A DNA stretch of 8,101 nt, taken from Planctomycetota bacterium. Lineage in GTDB: Bacteria > Planctomycetota > Phycisphaerae > Phycisphaerales > Phycisphaeraceae. Of the stretch, positions 1 through 6,053 are shown piece by piece. A model generated the notes under the pieces. The model worked only from the letters and a program-made list of their open reading frames with translations. It ran no database searches and had not been told where the DNA came from. The DNA lies in the NCBI GenBank assembly GCA_029267795.1, contig JAJUHR010000069.1:1-8101 (forward strand), in the 5' to 3' direction. Position 1 is the first letter of the stretch; each line of letters opens with the position of its first letter. The translations under genes and the position numbers were made by a program.

Positions 1-1714
1 CCGCGTGGGGCGCGTCGATGGCCAATTCGTCGTGATGCCGACCCTCGCCCAGATGGAATACAGCGACCTGGACCTGTTGCTCTCGGGTCATTCCGACGGG
101 CTGAACATGATCGAGGTGGGCGCACACGAGCTGGACGAGGGCACGGTGGCCTCGGCGATCGAGTTCGGGTACGACTGGATCAAGAAAATCGTGGCGATGA
201 TCGAACAGCTGGCGGCGAAAGCGGGCAAGGAAAAAGTGGGCCAGCTGTTCCTGCCGGAGGACGACGTGGTCGCTGCGGTGGAGTCTAAGCTCGCCGGCCC
301 GTTGCGTGCCGCCAAGACGCTGCCGGGTGCGACGAAGCTGCAGCGTCAGGCGGCGGTGGACACGGCGATCGAGCAATTCCTGACGGCGCAGTACCCGGCC
401 CCGAGCGAGGGTGCGCCGTACGCGGAACACGTGCGCTGGCAGCAGAAGGTGCGGGACGCGAAGCGGGCGATCCACGACCTGGAGGAGCGGATCACGCGCG
501 AGATTATCCGCGGGGGGCGGCGAACGGACGGGCGGGCGTTCGATGCGTTGCGGCCGATCTCCTGCGAGGTCGGCGTGCTGCCGCGCGTGCACGGCTCGGC
601 CCTGTTCACCCGCGGTGAAACGCAGGCGCTGGTGACCGTGACGCTGGGGACCGGCAAGGACGAACAGATCGTCGACGGCCTGGGGGAAGAATACGCGGAG
701 AAGTTCTTCCTGCACTACAACTTCCCCCCGTTTTCGGTCGGAGAAGTCAAGCGGATCACCGGCCCGGGGCGGCGTGAGATCGGCCACGGGAAGCTGGCGG
801 AAAAGTCGCTGGCCCCGGTGCTGCCCACGGTGGACCAGTTCCCCTACACGGTGCGGCTGGTCAGCGACATCCTGGAGTCCAACGGCTCGTCGAGCATGGC
901 GTCGGTGTGCGGCGGGTCGCTGGCGCTGATGGACGCCGGCGTGCCGATCAAGGCGGCGGTCGCGGGCGTGAGCATCGGCCTGATCGGTGCGGATGGGAGC
1001 CAATCGCAGGACGTGTACCTGACCGACATCCAGGGTGAAGAAGACCACTTCGGCGACATGGACTTCAAGGTCTCGGGCACCCGCCAGGGCATCACGGGGA
1101 TTCAGCTGGACCTGAAGATCCGTGGCCTGACCGTGCAGCAGGTCCGCAAGACGTTGGAGCTGGCCCGTAAAAACCGGCTGCAGATCCTGGATGTGATGGA
1201 CGCGGCGATCGCGGCCCCAAGGCCGAAGATCAGTGACTACGCCCCGCGGATGCTCACCACGGCGATCCACCCGGACAAGATCGGCCGGCTCATCGGCCCG
1301 GGCGGCAAGACCATCCGCAGCATCCAGGAAGCTACCGGCGCGACGATCGAGGTCGAAGAGGACGGGACGGTGTTCATCTCAGCGGTGGGCGCCGGCAAGG
1401 CCGAGCGGGCGTTGGAAGAGATCGAGAAGCTGTGCGCCGAGGTCAAGGTGGGTCAGACGTACACCGGCCGGGTCACGTCAATCAAGGATTTCGGGGCGTT
1501 CATCGAGGTGGTGCCCGGCCAGGACGGGCTGTGCCACATCTCCGAGTTGGCGGACGGCTACGTGGACAAGGTGTCCGACGTGGTGAAAGTGGGCGACACG
1601 GTCCGCGTCAAGGTGCTGCTGATCGACGAACAAGGCCGCGTGAAGCTCTCCCGCAAGGCGGTGCTGCGCGAGGAGAAACCGGCCACCACCGCGATGGCTG
1701 GCCAGAAGTCCTGA
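1..1714 (+). CDS. pnp: Polynucleotide phosphorylase (PNPase), 5' end outside window
   Basis: PNPase is a 3'-to-5' phosphorolytic exoribonuclease and RNA-tailing enzyme. It works as a cytoplasmic ring trimer, often with RNase E in a degradosome. The frame is open to the left edge, so the start and much of the first RNase PH domain are missing. About 570 residues are visible, against about 700 for the whole family. Numbering from the GTG at 5, the helical linker between the two PH domains lies near 80-165. The second, catalytic PH domain spans about 170-400 and has the FTRGETQ and LHYNFPPFSVGE signatures. It also has NGSSSMASVCGGS for phosphate binding and EDHFGDMDFK, in which Asp347, Asp353 and Lys355 match E. 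coli Asp486, Asp492 and Lys494. A KH domain follows (GPGGKTI, 431-437), then an S1 domain (about 482-553). All catalytic residues look intact. TGA is at 1712. The next gene starts 85 nt downstream on the same strand with no obvious terminator between. Confidence 0.97.
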   Translation, partial: RVGRVDGQFVVMPTLAQMEYSDLDLLLSGHSDGLNMIEVGAHELDEGTVASAIEFGYDWIKKIVAMIEQLAAKAGKEKVGQLFLPEDDVVAAVESKLAGPLRAAKTLPGATKLQRQAAVDTAIEQFLTAQYPAPSEGAPYAEHVRWQQKVRDAKRAIHDLEERITREIIRGGRRTDGRAFDALRPISCEVGVLPRVHGSALFTRGETQALVTVTLGTGKDEQIVDGLGEEYAEKFFLHYNFPPFSVGEVKRITGPGRREIGHGKLAEKSLAPVLPTVDQFPYTVRLVSDILESNGSSSMASVCGGSLALMDAGVPIKAAVAGVSIGLIGADGSQSQDVYLTDIQGEEDHFGDMDFKVSGTRQGITGIQLDLKIRGLTVQQVRKTLELARKNRLQILDVMDAAIAAPRPKISDYAPRMLTTAIHPDKIGRLIGPGGKTIRSIQEATGATIEVEEDGTVFISAVGAGKAERALEEIEKLCAEVKVGQTYTGRVTSIKDFGAFIEVVPGQDGLCHISELADGYVDKVSDVVKVGDTVRVKVLLIDEQGRVKLSRKAVLREEKPATTAMAGQKS

Positions 1715-1799
1715 TCGGCGGCAAAAGGCCTAAACCGGGCTGCCTTGATCTTACCGGAAAACCCGACTGCGGGGCCATGGTTTGCCGCGCCGGCTGTGA
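1715..1799. other. Short spacer between PNPase and histidine kinase genes
   Basis: This 85-nt spacer has no strong hairpin with a T-tract, so read-through from PNPase into the kinase gene is possible. A small inverted repeat (CCCG-ACTG-CGGG) is too weak to call a terminator. No convincing promoter pair was seen. Confidence 0.4.
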
Positions 1800-2762
1800 A
1801 TGACCCAGGCCATGGGCTCAATCTGGTTTTTTGCTGGCATCGCTGTCGGGCTGCTCCTGGCGATCCCCGCCACGGCCTTGGCGCAACGGTGGGAGCGTCG
1901 CCGGCTCCAGCGGTTGGAAGCGCGTGCCCGGGCCGCTGAACGCCTCGCCGAGTTGGGCAAGCTTACCGGCGGCCTGGCCCACGAGATCAAGAATCCCCTG
2001 TCGAGCGTGGGGCTGAACGTCCAGCTGTTGCAAGAGGACCTGAGCGAACTATCGGGTGAGCTGTCGCGGGCTATGCCCGATGAGCACGACGCGTCCTCGG
2101 ACCAAGGTATTCGCCAGGGTGTTCCCGATGCGGTCGCTGCCCAGACGATCCACGAGCTGATCGGGCGGATCCAGCGTCGCTTCGGTGGGCTGGCCCGCGA
2201 GACCCAGCGGCTGCGCGACATCCTCGAAGACTTCTTGCGGTACGCAGGGCGTGTGAAACTCGATCGGCAGCCGGTGGACATCAACGCCCTGGTCGACGAA
2301 CTGGTCGACTTTTTCGCTCCGCAGGCCCAAGCGGCCCAGGTCCGCCTTCGGACTCAGCTGGCCGGCGCCCCGGTCACGGTTGGTGCCGATAGCGGGCTGC
2401 TCAAGCAGGCCCTGTTGAACCTGTTGATCAATGCCACGCAGGCGATGATCGAAGCGCGCGAGGCTGGCCGGCCTCATGGGGGGGCGAACGAGTTGATCCT
2501 GCGTACCGAAGTGGCTCGCGACCTGGGGCAGCCGGAGGTGCGCATCCACGTGATCGACACCGGGCCAGGGATCGCCCCGGAAGACCGCGATCGGGTCTTC
2601 GAGCCTTACTTTTCCACCAAGAAAACCGGCACGGGGCTGGGCCTGCCCACGGCGCGGCGGATCGTGGAAGAGCACGGTGGGACGCTGGCGTTGCACTCGG
2701 AGCCCGGCCGAGGGTCGGATTTTGTTGTAGTTCTTCCGGTCGAGGCCGTGTCGGCGATGTGA
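1800..2762 (+). CDS. Membrane-anchored sensor histidine kinase (HisKA + HATPase_c)
   Basis: A 320-residue two-component sensor kinase that would autophosphorylate on histidine and pass phosphate to an unidentified response regulator. One membrane segment lies at about residues 7-28, followed by a basic, probably coiled-coil stretch (30-50). The H-box is LAHEIKNPLSS, with phospho-acceptor His61. The dimerisation domain runs to about 150. Between its two helices is a polar, charged stretch (about 85-115) that looks like an insertion. The ATPase domain has an N-box (LLNLLINATQAM, Asn211), a G1 box (DTGPGIAP, Asp253), an F-box (RVFEPYFSTK) and a G2 box (GTGLGL). There is no periplasmic sensor, PAS or HAMP domain, so input probably comes through the membrane helix or a partner. 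It resembles the NtrB-like kinase group. The ATG at 1800 was chosen, but the ATG at 1812 is equally possible because neither has a clear ribosome-binding site. No regulator gene is adjacent downstream. Confidence 0.92.
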   Translation: MTQAMGSIWFFAGIAVGLLLAIPATALAQRWERRRLQRLEARARAAERLAELGKLTGGLAHEIKNPLSSVGLNVQLLQEDLSELSGELSRAMPDEHDASSDQGIRQGVPDAVAAQTIHELIGRIQRRFGGLARETQRLRDILEDFLRYAGRVKLDRQPVDINALVDELVDFFAPQAQAAQVRLRTQLAGAPVTVGADSGLLKQALLNLLINATQAMIEAREAGRPHGGANELILRTEVARDLGQPEVRIHVIDTGPGIAPEDRDRVFEPYFSTKKTGTGLGLPTARRIVEEHGGTLALHSEPGRGSDFVVVLPVEAVSAM

Positions 2763-2763
2763 G

Positions 2764-2797
2764 AAAAGAAGCCCACGGAGTGCACTCCGTGGGCTTC
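2764..2797 (-). terminator. Palindromic intrinsic terminator between convergent genes
   Basis: Positions 2768-2797 form a perfect 30-bp inverted repeat centred on TGCA, with arm GAAGCCCACGGAGTG. On the minus strand the stem is followed by TTTTCTC, the polarity expected for ending the YhhQ transcript, whose stop is at 2885. On the plus strand it begins 5 nt after the kinase stop and is followed by GAAATC, so plus-strand termination would lack a good U-tract. It may still stall convergent transcription in both directions. RNA would need about 4 central bases open as a loop. Confidence 0.85.
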
Positions 2798-2884
2798 GAA
2801 ATCAAGGAGAGCCGGTTCAAACCAGACAAAATGTTGTCCGGGCGTTACGAGTTGGTCGCCCGAAAACAGCGCGAGGGATCGAGG

Positions 2885-3637
2885 TCAGTCCTGCAGGGAG
2901 AACGGGGTGAAGTTTGTGTCGCGGTCGTAGTAGTCTTCGTTCTCGGCACGCTTGAGGAAGTTGACGATCGTGTAGGTGATGGGCGTGAAGACGACCTCGA
3001 CACTGACTTTGAATACCCAATTGAAAATAATCACTTGGACGATCTTGTCGTTGCTCCAGACGCCGTAGAACGCGGCGGGGTAGAAGATCAGGCTGTCGAC
3101 GCCCTGGCCGACGATGGTGGAGCCGATCGTGCGGGCCCAGAGGAATCGGCCCTCGGTGATCAGCTTCATCTTGGCTAGGACGTACGAGTTGGCAAAGTCC
3201 CCGGCCCAGAAGGCGACGATCGAGCCGGCGACGATCCGCCAAGTGCTGCCGAACACCAGCTCCAGAGCGGGCTGGAACTTTTGATTGAAGGGCTCTTCGG
3301 GGTCGACCGGGACGTGCACCACGAACAGGCCCATGACGGTGGCGAAGACCATCGCCCCGAACCCGGCCCAGATGACCTTGCGGGCGCGGGCGTAGCCATA
3401 CACCTCGGTGAGGATGTCACCGAAGATGTAGCTGATGGGGAAGAAGAGGTTGCCGGCCCCGAAGCTGAAGCCGAACAGCCGGCAAACCTTGCCCGGGCCG
3501 ATGAGGTTCGAGCACAACAGCACGGTGACAAAACCGGCCATCACCAGGTCGAAGTATTTGTAACTTCTGCGGTGCTCCCCGGCGGGCAGGGCCGTGCGCA
3601 GGTGGGGAGCGGTGGTGGTTGATTTGAGAGGCTGCAT
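2885..3637 (-). CDS. yhhQ: Queuosine precursor transporter (YhhQ / VUT family)
   Basis: A 250-residue inner-membrane protein of the vitamin-uptake-like (VUT) family. Members import queuosine precursors such as preQ0 or preQ1 for the tRNA wobble modification. A polar N-terminus (1-28) precedes about six hydrophobic segments, near 29-50, 58-75, 88-108, 133-153, 171-192 and 200-228. Family hallmarks are SNLIGPGKV (43-51), FPISYIFGDILTEVYGYAR (66-84), NSYVLAKMK (150-158) and RTIGSTIVGQGVDSLIF (169-185). The buried Asp74, Glu78, Arg169 and Asp181 sit in the conserved blocks. The frame extends upstream to 3748 but would then overlap the tRNA. The ATG at 3637 is chosen because GAGG lies 5 nt upstream and the family pattern begins after it. 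TGA is at 2887-2885. Transport is inferred from family membership; the exact substrate cannot be read from sequence. No preQ1-type riboswitch was recognised in the 84 nt upstream. Confidence 0.88.
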   Translation of the reverse strand: MQPLKSTTTAPHLRTALPAGEHRRSYKYFDLVMAGFVTVLLCSNLIGPGKVCRLFGFSFGAGNLFFPISYIFGDILTEVYGYARARKVIWAGFGAMVFATVMGLFVVHVPVDPEEPFNQKFQPALELVFGSTWRIVAGSIVAFWAGDFANSYVLAKMKLITEGRFLWARTIGSTIVGQGVDSLIFYPAAFYGVWSNDKIVQVIIFNWVFKVSVEVVFTPITYTIVNFLKRAENEDYYDRDTNFTPFSLQD

Positions 3638-3721
3638 CGGGGCCTCGTAGGCGTGGCGGCGGCCGCGAGGGAACGGGGAGAAAGCCCACAGGCAGACCCC
3701 CGCAGCCCTACGAACGACCAA
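3638..3721 (-). other. Spacer between tRNA-Arg and transporter gene
   Basis: 84 nt with no recognised terminator or riboswitch, so the tRNA and the transporter gene may share a transcript. It holds only the GAGG ribosome-binding site next to the transporter start. Confidence 0.4.
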
Positions 3722-3795
3722 CGCGCCCGGCAGGAGTCGAACCTGCAACCCTCAGATCCGTAGTCTGATGCTCTGTCCAATTGAGCTACGGGCGC
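3722..3795 (-). tRNA. tRNA-Arg (anticodon ACG)
   Basis: A complete 74-nt cloverleaf can be drawn by hand. The acceptor stem is GCGCCCG/CGGGCGC with G as discriminator. The D-arm is GCTC...GAGC. The anticodon stem is TCAGA/TCTGA around the 7-nt loop CTACGGA, giving anticodon ACG. The T-arm is GCAGG-TTCGACT-CCTGC. The 3' CCA is not encoded (the genome continues TTG) and must be added enzymatically. A34 would be deaminated to inosine by TadA to read CGU, CGC and CGA. It lies between cimA and the queuosine-precursor transporter, on the same strand as both. Confidence 0.97.
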
Positions 3796-3935
3796 TGCAG
3801 CGGCCTGCCTGGCGAGGGGGGGTGCCGTCTCCTCCAATCGAACCCACCGCCGACAAACCGTGGCCGAGCATTCTATCCGATCAAATCTGGCCGGCCAGCG
3901 GGTCGCCGGGGGACCCTTTTTCGAAAAACATGTCC
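3796..3935 (-). other. Spacer between cimA and tRNA-Arg with possible -10 box
   Basis: 140 nt. On the minus strand a TAGAAT hexamer (3875-3870) lies about 75 nt upstream of the tRNA and could be a -10 box. No good -35 lies 16-18 nt further upstream, so the promoter call is weak. The rest is G/C-rich with no ORF. Confidence 0.3.
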
Positions 3936-3936
3936 C
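3910..3936 (-). terminator. Imperfect hairpin at the end of cimA
   Basis: Outer arms GGGAC/GTCCC enclose the perfect palindrome TTTTTCGAAAAA (3917-3928), with a small asymmetric internal loop. The hairpin begins at the last base of the cimA stop codon. The expected terminal U-tract is absent, so it could be a 3'-end stabiliser or processing site rather than a true terminator. Confidence 0.35.
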
Positions 3937-5564
3937 TATGCGGCCGGGGGGGTGCCGGATTCGACCAGGTGGTAATCGAAGGCGTCGGTGATAGCCTGCC
4001 AAGAGGCGTCGACGATGTTCTCGTTGACCCCGAGGGTGCTGAAGTATTTGACCGGTGAGGCGTCGGGCCCATCGGAGGGCTTGCGGGCGGCGAATTCCGC
4101 GACGACGCGGACCTTGGCGGCGGACTCTGCGGTGGGGTTGACGACGCGGACGCGGTAGTCGCGCAGGTGCACCTGCGCCAGTTGGGGGTACGCCTGGGCC
4201 AGGCATTTACGCAGGGCAGCGTCGAGGGCATTGACCGGGCCATCGCCTTCGGCGACCTGGTGCACCGAGGATCCGCCGATCCGAAGTTTGACCGTGGCCT
4301 CGGTGACGGGTGGGCAGCCATCGCGCTTCAGGATCGTGCAGCGGTAGTGATCGAGGTGCCAGAACTTGGGGCGTGTGCCGAGGGCCTCGTGCACGAGCAG
4401 TTCGAGGCTGGCGGTGGCGGCTTCGAACTGGTAGCCCTGGTTTTCCAGGTCCTGCACGCGCTCGAGGATTTGGCGTTGCAGGGCTTTGTTATCGGAGATG
4501 CGGAATTTGTCGCCGAGGGTGGCGGCGATGTTGCTGGCGCCGCTGAGCTCGCTGATGAGGAACCGGCGGGTGTTGCCGACGCGATGCGGCTCGACGTGTT
4601 CGTAGCTGTGGGCGACGCGCTGGACCGCGTGGACGTGCATGCCGCCCTTGTGGGCGAACGCGGCCGAGCCGACGAACGGCTGGTTGGGTACCAGGTTCAT
4701 ATTCGCTAGGTCGTAGACGAACCGGCTGGTCTCGGTCAAACGGGCCAGCGAGTCGCCGCGGAGGCAGTCGTAGCCCATTTTGAGGCGCAGGTTGGCGACG
4801 ACGGTGGTCAGGTCGACGTTGCCGCAGCGTTCACCGATGCCGTTGATGGTGCCCTGGACTTGAATACACCCGGCCTCGACCGCCGCCAGCGAGTTGGCGA
4901 CCGCCAGGCCCGAATCGTTGTGGGTGTGGATGCCCAGGCCGCCGCGGTAGTCGCTCAAGGCCTGCCCGACCTCGGAAACGACGCGGCTGACCCAACTCGG
5001 CAGCGACCCGCCGTTGGTGTCGCAGAGGATCAGGCGGCTGGCGCCGCCTTCGATCGCGGCGCGGAGCGTTTGCAGGGCGTAGTCAGGGTTGGCGCGGTAG
5101 CCGTCGAAGAAATGCTCGGCGTCGTAGAAGACGTCCCGGGCGTGCTGCCTGCAGAACGCGACGGACTGGCGGATCATGTCGAGGTTTTCCTGCCGGCTGA
5201 CGCGGAGCACCTCGTCGACGTGCAGGTCCCAGGTCTTGCCGACGATCGTGATCACCGGGGCCTGCGCCGCCGCCAGGGCCTGCATGCCGGGGTCCGCGTC
5301 GGCGGAGCTGCCTCGGCGGCGGGTCATGCCGAATGCGCACAGCCGGGCGTGCTGCAGGCGGAGCTTGCGGGCCTCGGCGAAGAACGCCTCGTCTTTGGGG
5401 TTGGATAGCGGGTAGCCGCCTTCAATGTAGTCCACGCCCAGAGCGTCCAGGTGCTGGGCGATCTGCAGCTTGTCGACGAGGCTTAGAGCCACCCCTTCCC
5501 CCTGCGTGCCATCACGCAGAGTGGTGTCGTAGATCTCGATGCGTCGGAGTCGAAGCTCGTTCAT
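3936..5564 (-). CDS. cimA: (R)-citramalate synthase (CimA)
   Basis: Condenses acetyl-CoA with pyruvate to (R)-citramalate, the first step of the threonine-independent route to 2-ketobutyrate and isoleucine. The protein has 542 residues, normal for the family. An HMGL-like TIM barrel spans about 7-280, with IYDTTLRDGTQGEG at its start (Arg17, Asp18) and EGGYPLSNPKD typical of CimA. Metal-binding HTHND is at 213-217 and GIGERCGN at 242-249. The linker has SAAFAHKGGMH (300-310). A C-terminal LeuA-type regulatory dimer domain (about 395-530) is where isoleucine normally binds in CimA. The ATG at 5564 is chosen over the longer frame to 5603 because homology begins at the barrel and the extra stretch is proline-rich and sits just after the leader terminator. 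No strong Shine-Dalgarno is seen. 2-Isopropylmalate synthase is the main alternative, but the barrel and linker motifs favour CimA. Expression is probably controlled by the upstream attenuator. Confidence 0.93.
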   Translation of the reverse strand: MNELRLRRIEIYDTTLRDGTQGEGVALSLVDKLQIAQHLDALGVDYIEGGYPLSNPKDEAFFAEARKLRLQHARLCAFGMTRRRGSSADADPGMQALAAAQAPVITIVGKTWDLHVDEVLRVSRQENLDMIRQSVAFCRQHARDVFYDAEHFFDGYRANPDYALQTLRAAIEGGASRLILCDTNGGSLPSWVSRVVSEVGQALSDYRGGLGIHTHNDSGLAVANSLAAVEAGCIQVQGTINGIGERCGNVDLTTVVANLRLKMGYDCLRGDSLARLTETSRFVYDLANMNLVPNQPFVGSAAFAHKGGMHVHAVQRVAHSYEHVEPHRVGNTRRFLISELSGASNIAATLGDKFRISDNKALQRQILERVQDLENQGYQFEAATASLELLVHEALGTRPKFWHLDHYRCTILKRDGCPPVTEATVKLRIGGSSVHQVAEGDGPVNALDAALRKCLAQAYPQLAQVHLRDYRVRVVNPTAESAAKVRVVAEFAARKPSDGPDASPVKYFSTLGVNENIVDASWQAITDAFDYHLVESGTPPAA

Positions 5565-5617
5565 GCGGGAGAGAACTCTCTGGGGAGGCGGCCACCAGGG
5601 CACCGCCCGAGCCGGAC

Positions 5618-5646
5618 AAAAAAAAGCCCTGCCGCTCGGCAGGGTT
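5618..5646 (-). terminator. Intrinsic terminator in the cimA leader (attenuator)
   Basis: On the minus strand the stem CCCTGCCG / CGGCAGGG (5644-5637 with 5634-5627) is perfect, closed by a G-U and an A-U pair, and directly followed by eight U's (5625-5618). It lies about 54 nt upstream of the cimA start, reads towards cimA and follows no other minus-strand gene. Its only sensible targets are transcripts begun at the TATAAT box near 5763. A terminator placed between promoter and gene is the signature of attenuation. Confidence 0.9.
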
Positions 5647-5692
5647 GACCATGGGCACGCCGGCTCGCAGGCCCACCCTACCGTGGCATGGC
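5641..5692 (-). promoter_or_regulatory. Candidate protector and antiterminator pairings in the cimA leader
   Basis: Hand folding of the minus-strand RNA gives competing stems. Segment 1 (5692-5682, GCCAUG-C-CACG), inside leader codons 21-24, pairs with 5659-5648 (CGUG-CC-CAUGGU). Segment 2 (5679-5671, AGGGUGGGC), overlapping the leader stop, can pair instead with GCCC (5656-5653) and ACCCU (5645-5641), with a bulge. ACCCU is also part of the terminator's 5' arm, so segment 2 pairing and termination exclude one another. A ribosome stalled on the Ile codons would cover segment 1 and free segment 2 to antiterminate. A ribosome at the stop codon would cover segment 2 and allow termination. This is visual inference without energy calculation. 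Confidence 0.55.
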
Positions 5693-5752
5693 GCCGATCA
5701 TCATAATAATCCGTCGGATCAGAAGGCTCTTATAGGTAGCCAGGCAGATCAT
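5678..5752 (-). CDS. Isoleucine-rich leader peptide of cimA (24 aa)
   Basis: A 24-codon ORF, ATG at 5752 and TAG at 5680-5678. It has isoleucine at codons 2, 12, 15, 16 and 19; residues 10-22 read LLIRRIIMMIGAM. Five Ile in 24 codons, clustered 5 to 9 codons before the stop, fits an amino-acid-sensing leader peptide. It lies between a consensus -10 box and an intrinsic terminator upstream of cimA, whose pathway ends in isoleucine. The peptide itself probably has no function; translation speed through the Ile codons would be the signal. Only 7 nt separate the -10 box from the ATG, so the mRNA is probably leaderless and no Shine-Dalgarno is needed. Leucine (3) and methionine (4 with the start) are also frequent, so a response to more than one amino acid cannot be excluded. 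It may be missing from automatic annotations because of its size. Confidence 0.75.
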   Translation of the reverse strand: MICLATYKSLLIRRIIMMIGAMPR

Positions 5753-5759
5753 GGTTTGT

Positions 5760-5765
5760 ATTATA
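5760..5765 (-). promoter_or_regulatory. Consensus -10 box (TATAAT) of the cimA leader transcript
   Basis: A perfect TATAAT on the minus strand, 7 nt before the leader ATG. The expected transcription start, about 7 nt after the box, falls at or next to the A of the ATG. No good -35 hexamer is found 16-18 nt upstream; that space is partly filled by a C5-N6-G5 inverted repeat. The promoter may be driven mostly by the strong -10 box or need an activator. Confidence 0.7.
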
Positions 5766-5769
5766 GCCG

Positions 5770-5785
5770 CCCCCAAGGATGGGGG
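5770..5785. repeat. Inverted repeat CCCCC-N6-GGGGG between divergent promoters
   Basis: Perfect 5-bp arms around AAGGAT. It abuts the cimA-leader -10 box (4 nt away on the minus strand, where a -35 would be expected) and sits 1 nt before the candidate plus-strand -35. It could be an operator or simply a chance GC repeat. Confidence 0.4.
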
Positions 5786-5786
5786 T

Positions 5787-5815
5787 TTGCACATTGCGGG
5801 AAAAAACCGTAAAAG
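5787..5815 (+). promoter_or_regulatory. Possible promoter for the cytochrome c gene
   Basis: TTGCAC (5787-5792) and TAAAAG (5810-5815) are separated by 17 bp, the ideal spacing, but both match consensus only partly. If used, the transcript would carry a 5' UTR of about 230 nt containing the hairpins near 5960 and 6020. Confidence 0.35.
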
Positions 5816-6008
5816 ACCTGCCTGCTGAGATACCCAATGCGCCTGGACCGAATGGAATCGATCGCCATCGGGTGCGTACCGGTTCTAACCCCGAGCCCCT
5901 GCAACGCGTAGGCTGTTTTTTCAAGGAGCTTTCGGCGGTTCTGCCCGGGGGTAACGGAGCTGCCGTTAACCGGGCGTTGGAGGCCGCGGAACAGCCCGGC
6001 GTCGCCCG

Positions 6009-6035
6009 GCCGTTCTCGGAACGGCTAAGCCGAGA
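6009..6035 (+). promoter_or_regulatory. Two mutually exclusive hairpins before the cytochrome c start
   Basis: Hairpin A pairs GCCGTT (6009-6014) with AACGGC (6020-6025) around a 5-nt loop. Hairpin B pairs TCTCGG (6014-6019) with CCGAGA (6030-6035). Their arms overlap, so only one can form. They end 18 nt before the ATG at 6054 and could affect translation start. No known riboswitch class is recognised. Confidence 0.35.
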
Positions 6036-6053
6036 CCTAAAAGCGAGCGTGGC

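Larger units (their letters stand above)
5766..6053. other. Divergent intergenic region between cimA leader and cytochrome c gene
   Basis: 288 nt without a supportable gene. From left to right it holds a C5/G5 inverted repeat (5770-5785), a possible plus-strand promoter (5787-5815), an inverted repeat TAACGG/CCGTTA (5952-5968), and two overlapping hairpins just before the cytochrome start (6009-6035). A frame open from 5779 to 6219 crosses it but has no coding character and overlaps the cytochrome gene. Confidence 0.6.

Noticed and set aside
3638..3721. preQ1 riboswitch before the queuosine-precursor transporter
   Set aside because: No preQ1-like pseudoknot with an A-rich tail could be found. 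The spacer is short and GC-rich.
3638..3748. Longer YhhQ start (287 residues)
   Set aside because: It would overlap the tRNA-Arg gene, and the added residues are not membrane-protein-like. The ATG at 3637 has a GAGG site.
3722..3795. tRNA-Arg as an integration (att) site
   Set aside because: No integrase, no repeat of the tRNA 3' end and no change in base composition nearby.
5565..5603. Longer cimA start adding 13 residues
   Set aside because: The extension is proline/tryptophan-rich, outside the conserved barrel and very near the leader terminator. The ATG at 5564 fits family length.
5618..5752. T-box riboswitch as the cause of the cimA leader terminator
   Set aside because: The leader is too short (about 135 nt), has no recognisable T-box bulge sequence, and contains a well-placed Ile-rich ORF, which favours peptide attenuation.
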